Below are positions 24,546 to 34,166 of a DNA stretch of 55,796 bases, piece after piece. Numbering within the stretch: position 1 is the first letter of the stretch; each line of letters starts with the position of its first letter. Position numbers and translations under genes: made by a program. The notes under the pieces were generated by a model. The model worked only from the letters and a program-made list of their open reading frames with translations. It searched no databases and was not told the DNA's origin. This stretch comes from Actinomycetota bacterium (GTDB lineage Bacteria; Actinomycetota; Acidimicrobiia; Acidimicrobiales; Ilumatobacteraceae): assembly GCA_009702755.1 (NCBI GenBank), contig WLHL01000006.1:1-55796 (forward strand), read 5' to 3'.

Positions 24546-25913
24546 TTACTCTGCTGCTTCGGCAAGAGCCTCTGCAAGTGCGGGATGCACCATCAGACTC
24601 TCTTCGATGTCGGTCACTTTGAGGTTCGCAGTCACAGCAAGTGCAATGACGCTGATGAGTTCTGCGGCATGACGACCGACAATGGACCCACCCAACACTT
24701 CGCCGGTTGCAGGGTCACTAATGATCTTGACGAATCCGCGGGAGTCATTGTTAATGAGAGCTTTTGCAGTTGATGAAAAGGGAACCTTCGTGACGCGAAT
24801 TTTGCGGCCAGATGCAAAAGCTTCTGCTTCCGCAAGCCCCACGTCGGCGATCTCTGGTTCAGTAAAAATTGCAGACGCAGCTTTGTCGTAATCAAGGTGA
24901 CGATGCGGTCCACGTGGACCACCAACAATCTGCTCTGCCACTTTGCGGCCCTGCATCGAGGCAACAGACGACAACGGCAACTTGCCACTGACGTCACCGG
25001 CTGCATAGATGTGCTCAATGTTGCTTTGACAATGACGATTGATGTTGACGTATCCGCCGTCCATCTCCACACCAATTTCTTCTAAACCAAGTCCTTCTGT
25101 ATTCGGAATTGACCCAATGGCAAACACTGCATGCGTAGTTTCCGAAACTCGACCATCATCACAGATCACGCGCACGCCATTCTCTGTGCGTTCGAGACCA
25201 ACCGCACGAGCACCTTTGAACAACCGAACACCACGTGCGAGGAATGTGTCTTCCAGAACTGCAGCAACTTCGGGATCCTTGCCGGGAAGGACTTGCTGAC
25301 GGCTAACGACGAGAGTCACTTTTGCACCAAATGAGGCAAACATGTGAGCGAACTCCACGCCCGTCACGCCTGAACCGATCACGGTGATGCTTTCTGGGAA
25401 AACACGCGGTGGATAACAATCGCGAGTTGTCAGCACTCGTTCACCATCAGGGGTCACAAAATTTGGAACACGTGGACGCGTGCCTGTTGAAATCAAAATG
25501 TCGTCGGCAACGATGACCTGTGTGGAGCCATCCGCAACATCAACATGAACGGTCTTTTTATCAAGCAGGCGCGCCGAACCGTTGATGATGGTGACGCCCT
25601 GGCTCTTGAGCAAGCGACTGACATCACTCGACAACTGGTTCTTGATGTCCTCTACACGCACGGTCAGAGCAGCAACATCGATTTCTGCATCGCGATTCTC
25701 AAGACCCATGCCGCTCAGGCTTTCGGTGAAACTCATGGCGCCGCCAGTGGCGATCATGGTCTTTGATGGCACACAGTCGAGAAGATGGGCCGCACCGCCG
25801 ATGATTTCGCGCTCCACAAGGACAACTTCGACGCCTTTGCGAGCTGCAGAACTCGCTGCTGCATGACCAGCAGGTCCACCGCCAATAATGACCAGTTTCT
25901 TCTTTGTGTTCAC
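24546..25913 (-). CDS. NAD(P)H-quinone-type flavoprotein disulphide-reductase homologue (LpdA-like)
   Basis: This 455-residue protein has a pyridine nucleotide-disulphide oxidoreductase fold: FAD motif IIGGGPAGHAAA at the N-terminus, NAD(P) motif VIGSGVTGVEFA, the second FAD motif IYAAGDVSG and a dimerisation domain. The redox CxxxxC is replaced by AAHLLDCVPS, leaving one cysteine, as in mycobacterial LpdA (Rv3303c), which reduces quinones rather than lipoamide. It is therefore unlikely to be a true lipoamide dehydrogenase. The GTG start overlaps the stop of the upstream M15 peptidase gene (GTGA), indicating coupling. Confidence 0.88.
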   Translation of the reverse strand: MNTKKKLVIIGGGPAGHAAASSAARKGVEVVLVEREIIGGAAHLLDCVPSKTMIATGGAMSFTESLSGMGLENRDAEIDVAALTVRVEDIKNQLSSDVSRLLKSQGVTIINGSARLLDKKTVHVDVADGSTQVIVADDILISTGTRPRVPNFVTPDGERVLTTRDCYPPRVFPESITVIGSGVTGVEFAHMFASFGAKVTLVVSRQQVLPGKDPEVAAVLEDTFLARGVRLFKGARAVGLERTENGVRVICDDGRVSETTHAVFAIGSIPNTEGLGLEEIGVEMDGGYVNINRHCQSNIEHIYAAGDVSGKLPLSSVASMQGRKVAEQIVGGPRGPHRHLDYDKAASAIFTEPEIADVGLAEAEAFASGRKIRVTKVPFSSTAKALINNDSRGFVKIISDPATGEVLGGSIVGRHAAELISVIALAVTANLKVTDIEESLMVHPALAEALAEAAE

Positions 25914-27271
25914 GTTGTAGAGGTTACTGGCAAGGTTGTGGGGGCACTAGACGTTGTAGAACTCGATGAACTAGTTGTAGTTGTCGTTGAATCCGTCGTC
26001 GTTGTGGACGGCGTCGTGGTCGAAGTCGTCGTCGTTACGGCACCAAAAACAGGCAAAGTGGTGCTGGGCACCGCAACCTTGTTGGGGCAATAGCGCGATG
26101 GGTAGCCAATCCGGTCTCGCGGCTCCCCCACATATTCAAAGTGCATTCCGTCAGACGGCCAATAGTTGCCACCCCACGCGAATCCCCACTTCCGAAAGAT
26201 TCGAACAATGCGACAGTCCAATTGAGGAACTGCCCACTGGGCATTGGTCGTGGTGTTGATATCGAGCGCCATCCCATATGCATGGCGAGACGGTGCGCCG
26301 AATGTTCCAGCAAGTCGGTTGTACCGAGCCGTGTAACACCCGCCGTATCGATTGCTATTTCGTAGATCAATTTTGGACGCAAGGCCGGACTTCTTTATCT
26401 CTGTCAGCGCATTCTGAATTGCATCAACGACAACTTTGTGGCAGTTGTTGCGCAAGCCAATAGATGTGAATCGATGGGAAAACAAGATGTTCTGATACAG
26501 CCACGCTGTCTCAATCTGAATTCCAGAACCACCAGTCCGTCGAAAAGCAAATTCACCCAACAACTTCTTGACAGATGATGTCCCCAAAGTTCCATCGGGA
26601 TTCTCACGGTCCCACGACGTGCGCAATCGAAGAGAGTCATTGATAACAAAACCCTTCGCAGCCAAAGCACCCAAGACAGCACTCGGTGATGGAATACCAG
26701 TGATCGTCACTCGCGCAATACTCATCGCCCCGAGAACCGTCGCAGATTCGGCTGATATGAACAGATCGCCATAATCAACAAAGCCATTCGGAACAATGGC
26801 GGCAATCACAAACTCCCGCTTTCGAAACTTATTGTCTCGCAGTGTCAAAACATCCCCCGCCTTGGCTTTGCGAACCGATGCTGACCGTTCCCCCATCAGC
26901 ACTGTGCCAGGGCGAGCCAAATCCGCAAGGACATCTCCCCCAACAGCGCGCAGAAATTCTTCCGGGGCAACCACAGTGGTCATCGGGATCCGCCAACCAT
27001 TTCCCAGACGTGTGATGTCAACCCCATCGCGAACATGAGACGTCAGACCCACTGTTGGAAACTTCACGATGTGGCCGACCGCCCCTGAAGCGGCCACGGC
27101 GGACACAATTCTCCGGGCCTCCGTCGTGGACAACGAACGAGCGCGCGACACAGACATCACTGGCTGCAGATAGGTCTCAGGGATCTCGGTTGATGCATCA
27201 GCCACAGGGGATGCGAACACAAACCACGAGAACAGCATCGCTGTTGCCACAATCAGTTTGTTCCATCGCAC
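25910..27271 (-). CDS. Secreted M15-family (VanY-like) peptidase with Thr/Ser-rich tail
   Basis: This 453-residue exported protein has a signal peptide cut near residue 27, an N-terminal periplasmic region of about 230 residues that I do not recognise, and a D-Ala-D-Ala carboxypeptidase/endopeptidase domain. Zinc ligands are in SRHAYGMALDIN and DGMHFEY. The last 40 residues are almost only Thr and Ser, a likely wall-spanning or glycosylated tail. It would trim or hydrolyse peptidoglycan peptides outside the cell. The start is GTG 27271, six bases after TACGGT. It is translationally coupled to the LpdA-like gene, an unexpected partner. Confidence 0.88.
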   Translation of the reverse strand: MRWNKLIVATAMLFSWFVFASPVADASTEIPETYLQPVMSVSRARSLSTTEARRIVSAVAASGAVGHIVKFPTVGLTSHVRDGVDITRLGNGWRIPMTTVVAPEEFLRAVGGDVLADLARPGTVLMGERSASVRKAKAGDVLTLRDNKFRKREFVIAAIVPNGFVDYGDLFISAESATVLGAMSIARVTITGIPSPSAVLGALAAKGFVINDSLRLRTSWDRENPDGTLGTSSVKKLLGEFAFRRTGGSGIQIETAWLYQNILFSHRFTSIGLRNNCHKVVVDAIQNALTEIKKSGLASKIDLRNSNRYGGCYTARYNRLAGTFGAPSRHAYGMALDINTTTNAQWAVPQLDCRIVRIFRKWGFAWGGNYWPSDGMHFEYVGEPRDRIGYPSRYCPNKVAVPSTTLPVFGAVTTTTSTTTPSTTTTDSTTTTTSSSSSTTSSAPTTLPVTSTT

Positions 27272-27277
27272 TATTCG

Positions 27278-27283
27278 ACCGTA
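27278..27283 (-). promoter_or_regulatory. Putative -10 element (TACGGT) of the M15 peptidase gene
   Basis: On the minus strand TACGGT ends 6 bases before GTG 27271, a leaderless arrangement. Confidence 0.45.
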
Positions 27284-27336
27284 GTTGACGAATGGCTTCC
27301 TCCGTGGACGCCTTTAGCAACTACCGTAGGAGTCCT

Positions 27337-28842
27337 GTGACTGACGAAAATCTTGATCAAAATGCCGGTGGATTAGAGCAAGAAAAGGCTCGTCGCCTCA
27401 GCGCCATCGATGCCCTTCGCTCATCGGGTACAAACCCTTACCCCTACCGCTTTGATCGCAGCCACACCTTGGGCGAGATCCGCTCTGCCCATGGCACCAT
27501 CGAGCCAGGCACTGAGACTGAAGTCAATGTCGCCGTTGCCGGCCGCATCATGTTGAAGCGAGATCAAGGAAAGCTCATCTTCGCGACACTGCAGGATCGT
27601 TCGGACAATATTCAACTCTTCGTTTCAAAAGCAGTTGTGGGCGACGAAGCATTTGATGCAATCAATGACCTCGACCTTGGTGACTGGGTGGGTGCTTCTG
27701 GAACCATCATGGCAACTCGCAAAGGCGAACTCTCCATCAAGGTTTCGTCCTTGCAACTTCTTTCAAAGGCAGTTCGTCCATTACCCGACAAGTGGCACGG
27801 CCTCACTGATACTGACACTCGCTATCGCCAGCGCTATGCAGACCTCATTGGTAACGAAGAATCTCGTCGCATGTTTGCAATTCGCCATGCAGTCATCGCA
27901 AGCTTTCGCCGCACATTGCACGAACGCGGTTTCATTGAAGTAGAGACTCCGGTGCTGCATATGGAAGCAGGCGGCGCTCATGCACGACCTTTCCTCACGC
28001 ATCACAATGCGCTGGACATGCAGCTGTACTTACGCATCGCACTTGAGTTACACCTGAAGCGCCTCATCGTTGGTGGCATGGAGCGTGTGTTTGAGATTGG
28101 TCGCGTCTTTCGTAATGAGGGAATCTCCACGCGTCACAACCCTGAATTCACGATGATGGAGTTGTACCAAGCATTCGCGGACTACACCGACATCATGGAT
28201 CTCACCGAGTTGTTGTTCGTCAATGCCGCAGTTGATGCCACGGGCACCTCGGTTGTCACCATTGATGATGTGCAGGTTGACCTTGCAAAGCCATGGCGCC
28301 GTGTACGCATGGTTGATCTCGTCACTGAAGCAACTGGTGTCACGGTGCACCCCTCGCAGCCACGTGAAGACCTTGTTGCACTCGCAGAAAAGCACGGTGT
28401 CAAAGTCGAAAAGCACCATGGCCCTGGCAAGATCATCGAAGAACTGTTTGAACACCTCTGTGAGTCATCACTTCGTGAGCCAACATTTGTCACGGGTCAT
28501 CCTGTCGAAATCAGCCCACTCGCTCGCGAGGACCGCAACGATCCACACCTCACAGAACGCTTTGAGTTGTTCGTTGGTGGCCGAGAACTTGCCAATGCGT
28601 ACTCCGAACTCAACGACCCCATTGTTCAGCGTGCGCGTTTTGAAGATGAGCAAAAGCAGAAGGAAGCTGGCAACGCGGAAGCCGGCACTGTCGACGAAGA
28701 CTTCCTTCGCGCACTTGAATTTGGCATGCCACCAACTGGCGGCCTCGGCATCGGAATGGATCGCCTCGTCATGCTCATTGGCGGTGCCGCATCAATTCGC
28801 GATGTCATTCTGTTCCCAACACTTCGACCGGAGGTCTTCTAA
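27337..28842 (+). CDS. lysS: Lysyl-tRNA synthetase, class II
   Basis: From GTG 27337 the protein has 501 residues. It has the N-terminal OB-fold anticodon domain and the class II core with motif 2 ([14 protein letters not shown]) and motif 3 ([13 protein letters not shown]). It charges tRNA-Lys. An AGGAG sits four bases before this GTG, whereas ATG 27292, which would add 15 residues, has no ribosome binding site. Its stop overlaps the dapD start by one base (TAATG), linking lysine charging to lysine and diaminopimelate synthesis. Confidence 0.95.
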   Translation: MTDENLDQNAGGLEQEKARRLSAIDALRSSGTNPYPYRFDRSHTLGEIRSAHGTIEPGTETEVNVAVAGRIMLKRDQGKLIFATLQDRSDNIQLFVSKAVVGDEAFDAINDLDLGDWVGASGTIMATRKGELSIKVSSLQLLSKAVRPLPDKWHGLTDTDTRYRQRYADLIGNEESRRMFAIRHAVIASFRRTLHERGFIEVETPVLHMEAGGAHARPFLTHHNALDMQLYLRIALELHLKRLIVGGMERVFEIGRVFRNEGISTRHNPEFTMMELYQAFADYTDIMDLTELLFVNAAVDATGTSVVTIDDVQVDLAKPWRRVRMVDLVTEATGVTVHPSQPREDLVALAEKHGVKVEKHHGPGKIIEELFEHLCESSLREPTFVTGHPVEISPLAREDRNDPHLTERFELFVGGRELANAYSELNDPIVQRARFEDEQKQKEAGNAEAGTVDEDFLRALEFGMPPTGGLGIGMDRLVMLIGGAASIRDVILFPTLRPEVF

Positions 28843-29759
28843 TGACAACACAAGCATGGGGCGTTGGAGTCGCCACTCTTGATGCGCAGGGCGCAACACT
28901 TGATGTTCGCTTTCGTGCAGTAGGTCTTGGAGATCTGCCAAAGGACACTCCAAGCACCGAGATGTCTGTTGACACAGACCGTGATCGTGGAGTCGCATTT
29001 CGTCCCGTCACAATCACAGTTGACACGTCATCGGGTCCTGCTGATTCTGCCGACGCTTATCTGCGTCTGAATCTGCTGTCGCATCGTCTTGCACTTCCTC
29101 GCAGCCTCAACCTTGATGGCATATTTGGGCATCTTCAGAATGTCGCATGGACATCACGGGGCCCCGTTGCTGTTGACGCCATCGAGTCAGTGATCTGGAA
29201 CTTTGCACGCAAGGGCGAACAACTCACCGTTCATGGTGTTGACAAGTTCCCACGCATGACTGACTACGTCGTGCCATCTGGTGTGCGCATTGCAGATGCA
29301 AGTCGCGTTCGTCTCGGTGCGCATCTTGCGTCTGGTACCACTGTGATGCACGAAGGTTTCTGCAACTTCAATGCAGGCACACTCGGTGCTTCCATGGTCG
29401 AGGGTCGTATCTCGCAAGGTGTCATCGTGGGCGATGGTTCCGACATTGGCGGCGGTGCATCCATCATGGGAACACTGTCTGGCGGCGGCAAAGAGATGGT
29501 CACTATTGGTGAGCGTTGCCTCCTCGGCGCGAACGCCGGCATTGGCATCAGCCTTGGTGATGATTGCATTGTGGAAGCTGGCCTCTACGTCACTGCTGGA
29601 ACAGTTGTGATCGACCCATCAGGTTCTCCCACCAAGGCTCGTCTCCTCTCTGGCCAATCAGGATTGCTCTACCGTCGCAACTCACTGACTGGCGCTGTGG
29701 AAGTACTCGCACGCTCCGGTTCATGGGGCGGCCTCAACGCCGACCTGCACAAGAACTAG
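28842..29759 (+). CDS. dapD: 2,3,4,5-tetrahydropyridine-2,6-dicarboxylate N-succinyltransferase
   Basis: This 305-residue protein is an actinobacterial-type DapD. The C-terminal half is a left-handed beta helix of hexapeptide repeats (for example [38 protein letters not shown]), preceded by a conserved N-terminal domain. It succinylates tetrahydrodipicolinate from succinyl-CoA in the diaminopimelate/lysine pathway in the cytoplasm. It overlaps lysS by one base and is followed by a nitroreductase gene after 4 bases, so the three form an operon. Confidence 0.95.
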   Translation: MTTQAWGVGVATLDAQGATLDVRFRAVGLGDLPKDTPSTEMSVDTDRDRGVAFRPVTITVDTSSGPADSADAYLRLNLLSHRLALPRSLNLDGIFGHLQNVAWTSRGPVAVDAIESVIWNFARKGEQLTVHGVDKFPRMTDYVVPSGVRIADASRVRLGAHLASGTTVMHEGFCNFNAGTLGASMVEGRISQGVIVGDGSDIGGGASIMGTLSGGGKEMVTIGERCLLGANAGIGISLGDDCIVEAGLYVTAGTVVIDPSGSPTKARLLSGQSGLLYRRNSLTGAVEVLARSGSWGGLNADLHKN

Positions 29760-29763
29760 ATCC

Positions 29764-30318
29764 ATGAAACCCGACGACCTCGCAGCCCTTATTGCGGCTC
29801 GTCGCAGCAACATCTTCATTGATGCAGAGTCTGTTGTTTCTGATGCCCAGATTGATCAGATGGCGACAGCCGCTCAATGGGCTCCGAACCATAAGCGCAC
29901 ATGGCCTTTACGTGTCGCAGTTGTACGCGGAGAATCACGTCGAGGCCTTGGTGAAGTCATCGCTGATGCAATGGCAGCCCGCGGAGATGATGAAGCAAAG
30001 GTGACAAAGGCGCGCACAAAGTACTTACGTGCTCCGGTGATTTTTGTTGTTGCATCTGCCGCCGGCGAGACAGCAAATGAAACCGAAGAGAACAAGTACG
30101 CCGTTGCAGCGGGGATTCAGAATCTGTTGTTAACGGCAGAGGCGATGAGCCTCGCAGCATTGTGGAGTTCGCCAGCGAAAGGCGCAAACGATGTCATCAC
30201 ATCTTTTTGCAGCATGGACAACACCGACCAAGTTCTCGGAATTGTCTATGTCGGCACGGCAAAAAAGGAAGCAACTCCTGCTTCCCGCCCGCCGACGAAT
30301 GTCAGGTTTCTCAACTAG
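29764..30318 (+). CDS. Nitroreductase-family protein
   Basis: This 184-residue protein resembles the compact YdjA-type nitroreductases. It starts with the FMN-phosphate-binding segment AARRSNIF, continues with AAQWAPNHKRTWP and contains the EENKYAVAAGIQNLLLTAEAMSLAALWSS core in pieces typical of the family. It should bind FMN as a dimer and reduce an unknown acceptor with NAD(P)H. It is the third gene of the lysS-dapD operon. Whether it contributes to lysine metabolism is unknown. Confidence 0.88.
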   Translation: MKPDDLAALIAARRSNIFIDAESVVSDAQIDQMATAAQWAPNHKRTWPLRVAVVRGESRRGLGEVIADAMAARGDDEAKVTKARTKYLRAPVIFVVASAAGETANETEENKYAVAAGIQNLLLTAEAMSLAALWSSPAKGANDVITSFCSMDNTDQVLGIVYVGTAKKEATPASRPPTNVRFLN

Positions 30319-30325
30319 CTAGTTG

Positions 30326-31909
30326 TTAGCGGCCTGGCTGGTATTGGCCGAACACGTCGCGCAATGCGTCACTGACTTCGCCCAATGTTGCATGCGCGCG
30401 AAGCGCTTCCTTCATGGGGAACAATAAATTGCCCGTGCCACGTGCAGTCTCACGAATTGCTTCAAGAAGTTCTGCAACCTTGGCTTGATCTCGGTTTTCC
30501 TTGAAAGCCTTCAGTCGAGACAACTGACCGACCGCAAGGGTGGGGTCAATCGGGAACACGTTTGGCTCTGCTTCGGTATCGACAACGAACTTGTTCACTC
30601 CGACAATGACACGCTCATCATCATCGATTGACTTTGTGTACTCATAAGCACTCTGCTCAATTTCGTCCATCTGGAAGCCGGCCTCAATGGCGTCGACTGC
30701 GCCGCCCATCTCGTCGATGCGCTCGATGTATTCCCATGCAAGACGCTCAACCTCATCAGTCAACGCCTCAACGAAGTACGAACCAGCAAGTGGGTCTGGT
30801 GTATCGACAACACCGCTTTCGTATCCGATGATTTGCTGTGTACGCAACGCAATACGTGCAGCATCTTCGGTGGGAAGACCAAGTGCTTCGTCATATCCGT
30901 TGGTGTGGAGACTCTGTGTTCCACCCATCACTGCAGCAAGCGATTGCACAGCAACACGCACCACGTTGTTCAACGGCTGTTGTGCAGTGAGTGTGCTTCC
31001 ACCAGTTTGTGTATGGAAACGCAACAACTTGCTACTTTCCTTCTTCGCACCAAAACGCTCGGTCATGATCTTGTGCCACATACGGCGGCTTGCGCGGAAC
31101 TTTGCTACTTCTTCGAAGAAGTTGTTGTGACCATTCCAGAAGAATGACAAACGAGGAGCAAAGTCGTCAACGTCAAGACCTGCATCAACGGCTGCTTGCA
31201 CGTACGCAATTGCATTCGCCAAGGTAAATGCAATTTCCTGCACCGCAGTACTACCCGCTTCACGAATGTGATAACCGGAGATGGAGATGGTGTTCCACTT
31301 CGGCACATTCTGTGAGCAGTACGCAAAGATGTCGGTAATGAGACGCATCGACGGACGCGGTGGGTAGATGTAAGTCCCACGTGCGATGTATTCCTTCAAG
31401 AGGTCGTTCTGGATGGTGCCGCTGATTGCACTTGCAGGAACACCTTGTTCCTCTGCAACCAATTCGTACATCAACAACAGGATTGCTCCGGTGGAGTTAA
31501 TGGTCATCGATGTTGACACCTTGTCGAGAGGCAAATCCTTCAACAACAAACGCATGTCTTCGAGCGAGTCGATTGCCACGCCCACTTTGCCAATCTCTCC
31601 CTCGCTGCGAGGGTGATCCGAGTCGTACCCCATCTGTGTGGGGAGGTCGAATGCACACGACAAGCCGGTCTGGCCCGCATCAAGAAGAAACTTGAAGCGC
31701 TGGTTCGTTGTTTCCGCAGAACCGAAGCCTGCGTATTGGCGCATCGTCCACAACTTGCCGCGGTACATCGTGGGATACACACCGCGGGTGTAGGGGGCGC
31801 CGCCTGGCACTCCCAGTTTTTCCTCGGCACTCCAGCCGGCAAGGTCGGCCTCTGAATAGAGGGGGGCAATTTCAATCCCCGAGTCAGTGCGCTTTACGTC
31901 TTCAGCCAT
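30326..31909 (-). CDS. Methylmalonyl-CoA mutase-type large subunit (no B12 domain)
   Basis: From ATG 31909 the 527-residue protein is the TIM-barrel substrate domain of the B12-dependent acyl-CoA mutases ([51 protein letters not shown]). The B12-binding domain is absent and must be a separate protein, not encoded here. Specificity positions known from methylmalonyl- versus isobutyryl-CoA mutase are Tyr (RQYAGF) and Arg (EYIARG), favouring methylmalonyl-CoA; related mutases such as ethylmalonyl-CoA mutase cannot be excluded. TTG 31918 is a weaker alternative start. Confidence 0.9.
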   Translation of the reverse strand: MAEDVKRTDSGIEIAPLYSEADLAGWSAEEKLGVPGGAPYTRGVYPTMYRGKLWTMRQYAGFGSAETTNQRFKFLLDAGQTGLSCAFDLPTQMGYDSDHPRSEGEIGKVGVAIDSLEDMRLLLKDLPLDKVSTSMTINSTGAILLLMYELVAEEQGVPASAISGTIQNDLLKEYIARGTYIYPPRPSMRLITDIFAYCSQNVPKWNTISISGYHIREAGSTAVQEIAFTLANAIAYVQAAVDAGLDVDDFAPRLSFFWNGHNNFFEEVAKFRASRRMWHKIMTERFGAKKESSKLLRFHTQTGGSTLTAQQPLNNVVRVAVQSLAAVMGGTQSLHTNGYDEALGLPTEDAARIALRTQQIIGYESGVVDTPDPLAGSYFVEALTDEVERLAWEYIERIDEMGGAVDAIEAGFQMDEIEQSAYEYTKSIDDDERVIVGVNKFVVDTEAEPNVFPIDPTLAVGQLSRLKAFKENRDQAKVAELLEAIRETARGTGNLLFPMKEALRAHATLGEVSDALRDVFGQYQPGR

Positions 31910-31978
31910 AGCCCTCAATGGTACGAGGGCGCGGCTAGCACCCCCTAATGGAAGGAGCTTCTGTGCCCCCTGACATCC

Positions 31979-32386
31979 CTATCTGGCGGCAATGAGGCTG
32001 ATTTCGACCAGCCATTCAGCCCGTGCCAATGCTGGCACGGTGACCAAGGTGCTAGCGGCACGATGGTCTCCGAGTACCTCATCTCGCACGCCCATGACCG
32101 CGTCAAGGCGCTCACGTAACTGATCGCCCGCAACCACATATGTCGTCATACTGGCGATGTGCGAGACCCCCATGTCGGAGGCCTTTAGGAGTTCAAGGAG
32201 ATTTGCCCAGACCACTCGGGCTTGGCCCTCAATGGACGGCGGAACCGTGCCGTCCGACATGGTCGGCACCACGCCAGAAGAGAAAAGGAAGGTGTCGGCC
32301 TTATCCACCTTCACTGCATGTGCATATTTGGCTGCCGGTGGCGCCATGTGCTCGGGGCGAACTTCACTGATTCCCATGAATCCCAT
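31979..32386 (-). CDS. RidA/YjgF-family protein
   Basis: This 135-residue protein has the RidA fold: an N-terminal ATA-rich strand replaced here by KYAHAVKVDKADTFLFSSG, a central GQARVVWANLLELL helix, MTTYVV and a C-terminal strand with ARAEWLVEISLIAA. RidA proteins hydrolyse reactive enamine/imine intermediates made by PLP enzymes. The usual catalytic arginine near the end may correspond to the Arg in ALARAEW. Divergent from a class II aldolase gene with only 19 bases between starts. ATG 32377 is an alternative start. Confidence 0.85.
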   Translation of the reverse strand: MGFMGISEVRPEHMAPPAAKYAHAVKVDKADTFLFSSGVVPTMSDGTVPPSIEGQARVVWANLLELLKASDMGVSHIASMTTYVVAGDQLRERLDAVMGVRDEVLGDHRAASTLVTVPALARAEWLVEISLIAAR

Positions 32387-32393
32387 TCTGCCC

Positions 32394-32399
32394 TAAGGT
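32394..32399 (+). promoter_or_regulatory. Putative -10 element (TAAGGT) of the class II aldolase gene
   Basis: TAAGGT lies 6 bases before ATG 32406. The overlapping AAGGTGAGG could equally be a ribosome binding site. Confidence 0.3.
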
Positions 32400-32405
32400 G
32401 AGGAC

Positions 32406-33242
32406 ATGACCATCACGCCAGATGCACCACAAACCGACGTTCGCATGATCGACGGTATCCCGTTGACACCAAAAGAAGTCACCACAATCGGTTTCGAAGA
32501 CTTGGTACCAAAGGCCACGATTGAAGAAGAGCGTCTTCACCGCAAGCAGCGCCTCGCTGGTGCACTTCGCATCTTTGGTCGATTTGGTTTTGGTGAAGGC
32601 GTCGCTGGGCACATCACCGTTCGTGACCCTGAGTTCCCCGATTACTTCTGGGTCAACCCACTCGGTCTTTCATTCCGACATATGAGCGTGAGCGATCTCA
32701 TCTTGGTCAACCACCACGGTGAAGTTGTTTATGGCAAGCACAGCGTGAATCGCGCTGCATATGTTTTGCACGCAGCGGTTCACACCGCTCGTCCTGATGT
32801 CATCGCAGCAGCTCATGCACACTCCGTGTACGGCAAAGCATTCAGCTCACTCGGTATTCAACTTGATCCGCTCACACAAGACTCATGTGCGTTCTATGAG
32901 AACAATGTTGTGATCGCTGATCATGGCGGTGCTGTTGTCTTCGAAGAATCAGCTGGTCGTGATTTTGCAGAAGCATTTGGTCAGAATCGTGCAGCGATTC
33001 ACCAGAACCATGGCCACTTCACTGTTGGCGCAACAGTTGATGAAGCAGTGTTCTGGTTTGTGTGCTTCGAGCGCTGTGCACAGGCACAACTTGCAGCAAT
33101 GGCAGCTGGAACACCAAAGCACATTCCACACGAGTCCGCTGTGTACACCCGTGAAAACGCTGGAAACGCAATGACCGGATGGATGCACTTCCAGCCGTTG
33201 TGGCAAGAAATCTGTCGAACAGACCCAGACCTTTTCGACTAG
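32406..33242 (+). CDS. Class II aldolase/adducin-family protein
   Basis: This 278-residue protein has the class II aldolase/adducin domain: GEGVAGHITVRDPE, the zinc histidines in AAHAHSVYG and QNHGHFTVG, and a catalytic-type Glu/Asp region around residue 75. Relatives cleave or epimerise sugar phosphates, but this subgroup (long N-terminus with PLTPKE, no phosphate-binding pattern obvious) is mostly uncharacterised and may act on small hydroxy acids. It is followed after 16 bases by an EamA exporter gene. Confidence 0.85.
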   Translation: MTITPDAPQTDVRMIDGIPLTPKEVTTIGFEDLVPKATIEEERLHRKQRLAGALRIFGRFGFGEGVAGHITVRDPEFPDYFWVNPLGLSFRHMSVSDLILVNHHGEVVYGKHSVNRAAYVLHAAVHTARPDVIAAAHAHSVYGKAFSSLGIQLDPLTQDSCAFYENNVVIADHGGAVVFEESAGRDFAEAFGQNRAAIHQNHGHFTVGATVDEAVFWFVCFERCAQAQLAAMAAGTPKHIPHESAVYTRENAGNAMTGWMHFQPLWQEICRTDPDLFD

Positions 33243-33258
33243 TTCGTCGGCTCAGTCA

Positions 33259-34155
33259 GTGACCTCACGGCAGGGGTCGCGTTCAGAACGCCTGGTTCAG
33301 TACGCGCCACCTGAACTCTTCTTCGTCATTTCAGCGATTGCGCAATATCTCGGCGCAGTCATCGCCATCGAACTTTTTGTTGATCTCGCACCAGCAACTG
33401 TTGCTTGGCTGCGCGTCCTCTTCGCTGGCATCATCATTATGGCTTTCCAATGGAAGCATCTTCGCCCTCGCTGGACCCGCTCAGAGATTCAAGTAGCAGC
33501 ACTCTTTGGAATCACGACCGCTTTGATGAACATGTTTTTCTATATGGCTATTGACAGATTGCCGTTAGGAAAAGGCGTCACGATTGAGTTCATTGGCCCC
33601 ATTGCGGTGGCAGCGATTCAAACTCGAACTGCTCGCAACACAGTTGCGCTGATGCTTGCGGCAATCGGCGTCATTGTTCTAGGAGGGGTAGAAATCGGAA
33701 ACGAGCCTCTCGGTCTTCTCTTTATTCTGCTGGCATCACTTTTTTGGGCTGGTTACATCGTCATCGGTTCTCGCGTCGCTCTCGCACATCGAGGCATCGC
33801 TGGTCTCGGCATCGGATTACTCATTGGTGGCCTCGTGATCACACCATTCGCTTCAGGCAGTGCATCGACGGCGTTCACCACCCCACATCTTCTCCTGGGT
33901 TGTGCATTGGTAGGACTTCTTGCCAATGCCATCGGATATGGAATCGATCAAGTAACAATGCGCCGAATTCCCATTCGTCGTTTTTCGCTCATGGCCGCTC
34001 TACTCCCCGTCGTTGCGGGACTTGTTGGATTCATCTTTCTTGACCAAACCCCCACCCTCATTGATCTTCTTGGAATGAGCCTTGTGCTTATTGGGGTTGC
34101 GTCACAAGAGCGGGAACGTATTGAACGCCACCAACCGGAGGCTCAAACCACCTAG
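33259..34155 (+). CDS. EamA-family (RhtA-like) metabolite exporter
   Basis: This 298-residue protein has ten predicted transmembrane helices in two EamA repeats, with RLPLGKGVTIEFIGPI and RRIPIRRFSLMAALLPVVAGLVG as the repeated loop motifs typical of RhtA-like threonine/homoserine exporters. The start is GTG 33259. The substrate is unknown; an amino acid or small metabolite is likely. It lies between the aldolase gene and the SpoIID fusion gene. Confidence 0.88.
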   Translation: MTSRQGSRSERLVQYAPPELFFVISAIAQYLGAVIAIELFVDLAPATVAWLRVLFAGIIIMAFQWKHLRPRWTRSEIQVAALFGITTALMNMFFYMAIDRLPLGKGVTIEFIGPIAVAAIQTRTARNTVALMLAAIGVIVLGGVEIGNEPLGLLFILLASLFWAGYIVIGSRVALAHRGIAGLGIGLLIGGLVITPFASGSASTAFTTPHLLLGCALVGLLANAIGYGIDQVTMRRIPIRRFSLMAALLPVVAGLVGFIFLDQTPTLIDLLGMSLVLIGVASQERERIERHQPEAQTT

Positions 34156-34166
34156 CGTGTTCCCCT

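Noticed and set aside
24546-25913. Dihydrolipoamide dehydrogenase (Lpd)
   Set aside because: The CxxxxC redox disulphide has lost a cysteine, so lipoamide reduction is unlikely.
27292-27336. ATG 27292 as the lysS start
   Set aside because: It has no ribosome binding site and adds an atypical N-terminus, whereas GTG 27337 follows AGGAG. It stays possible.
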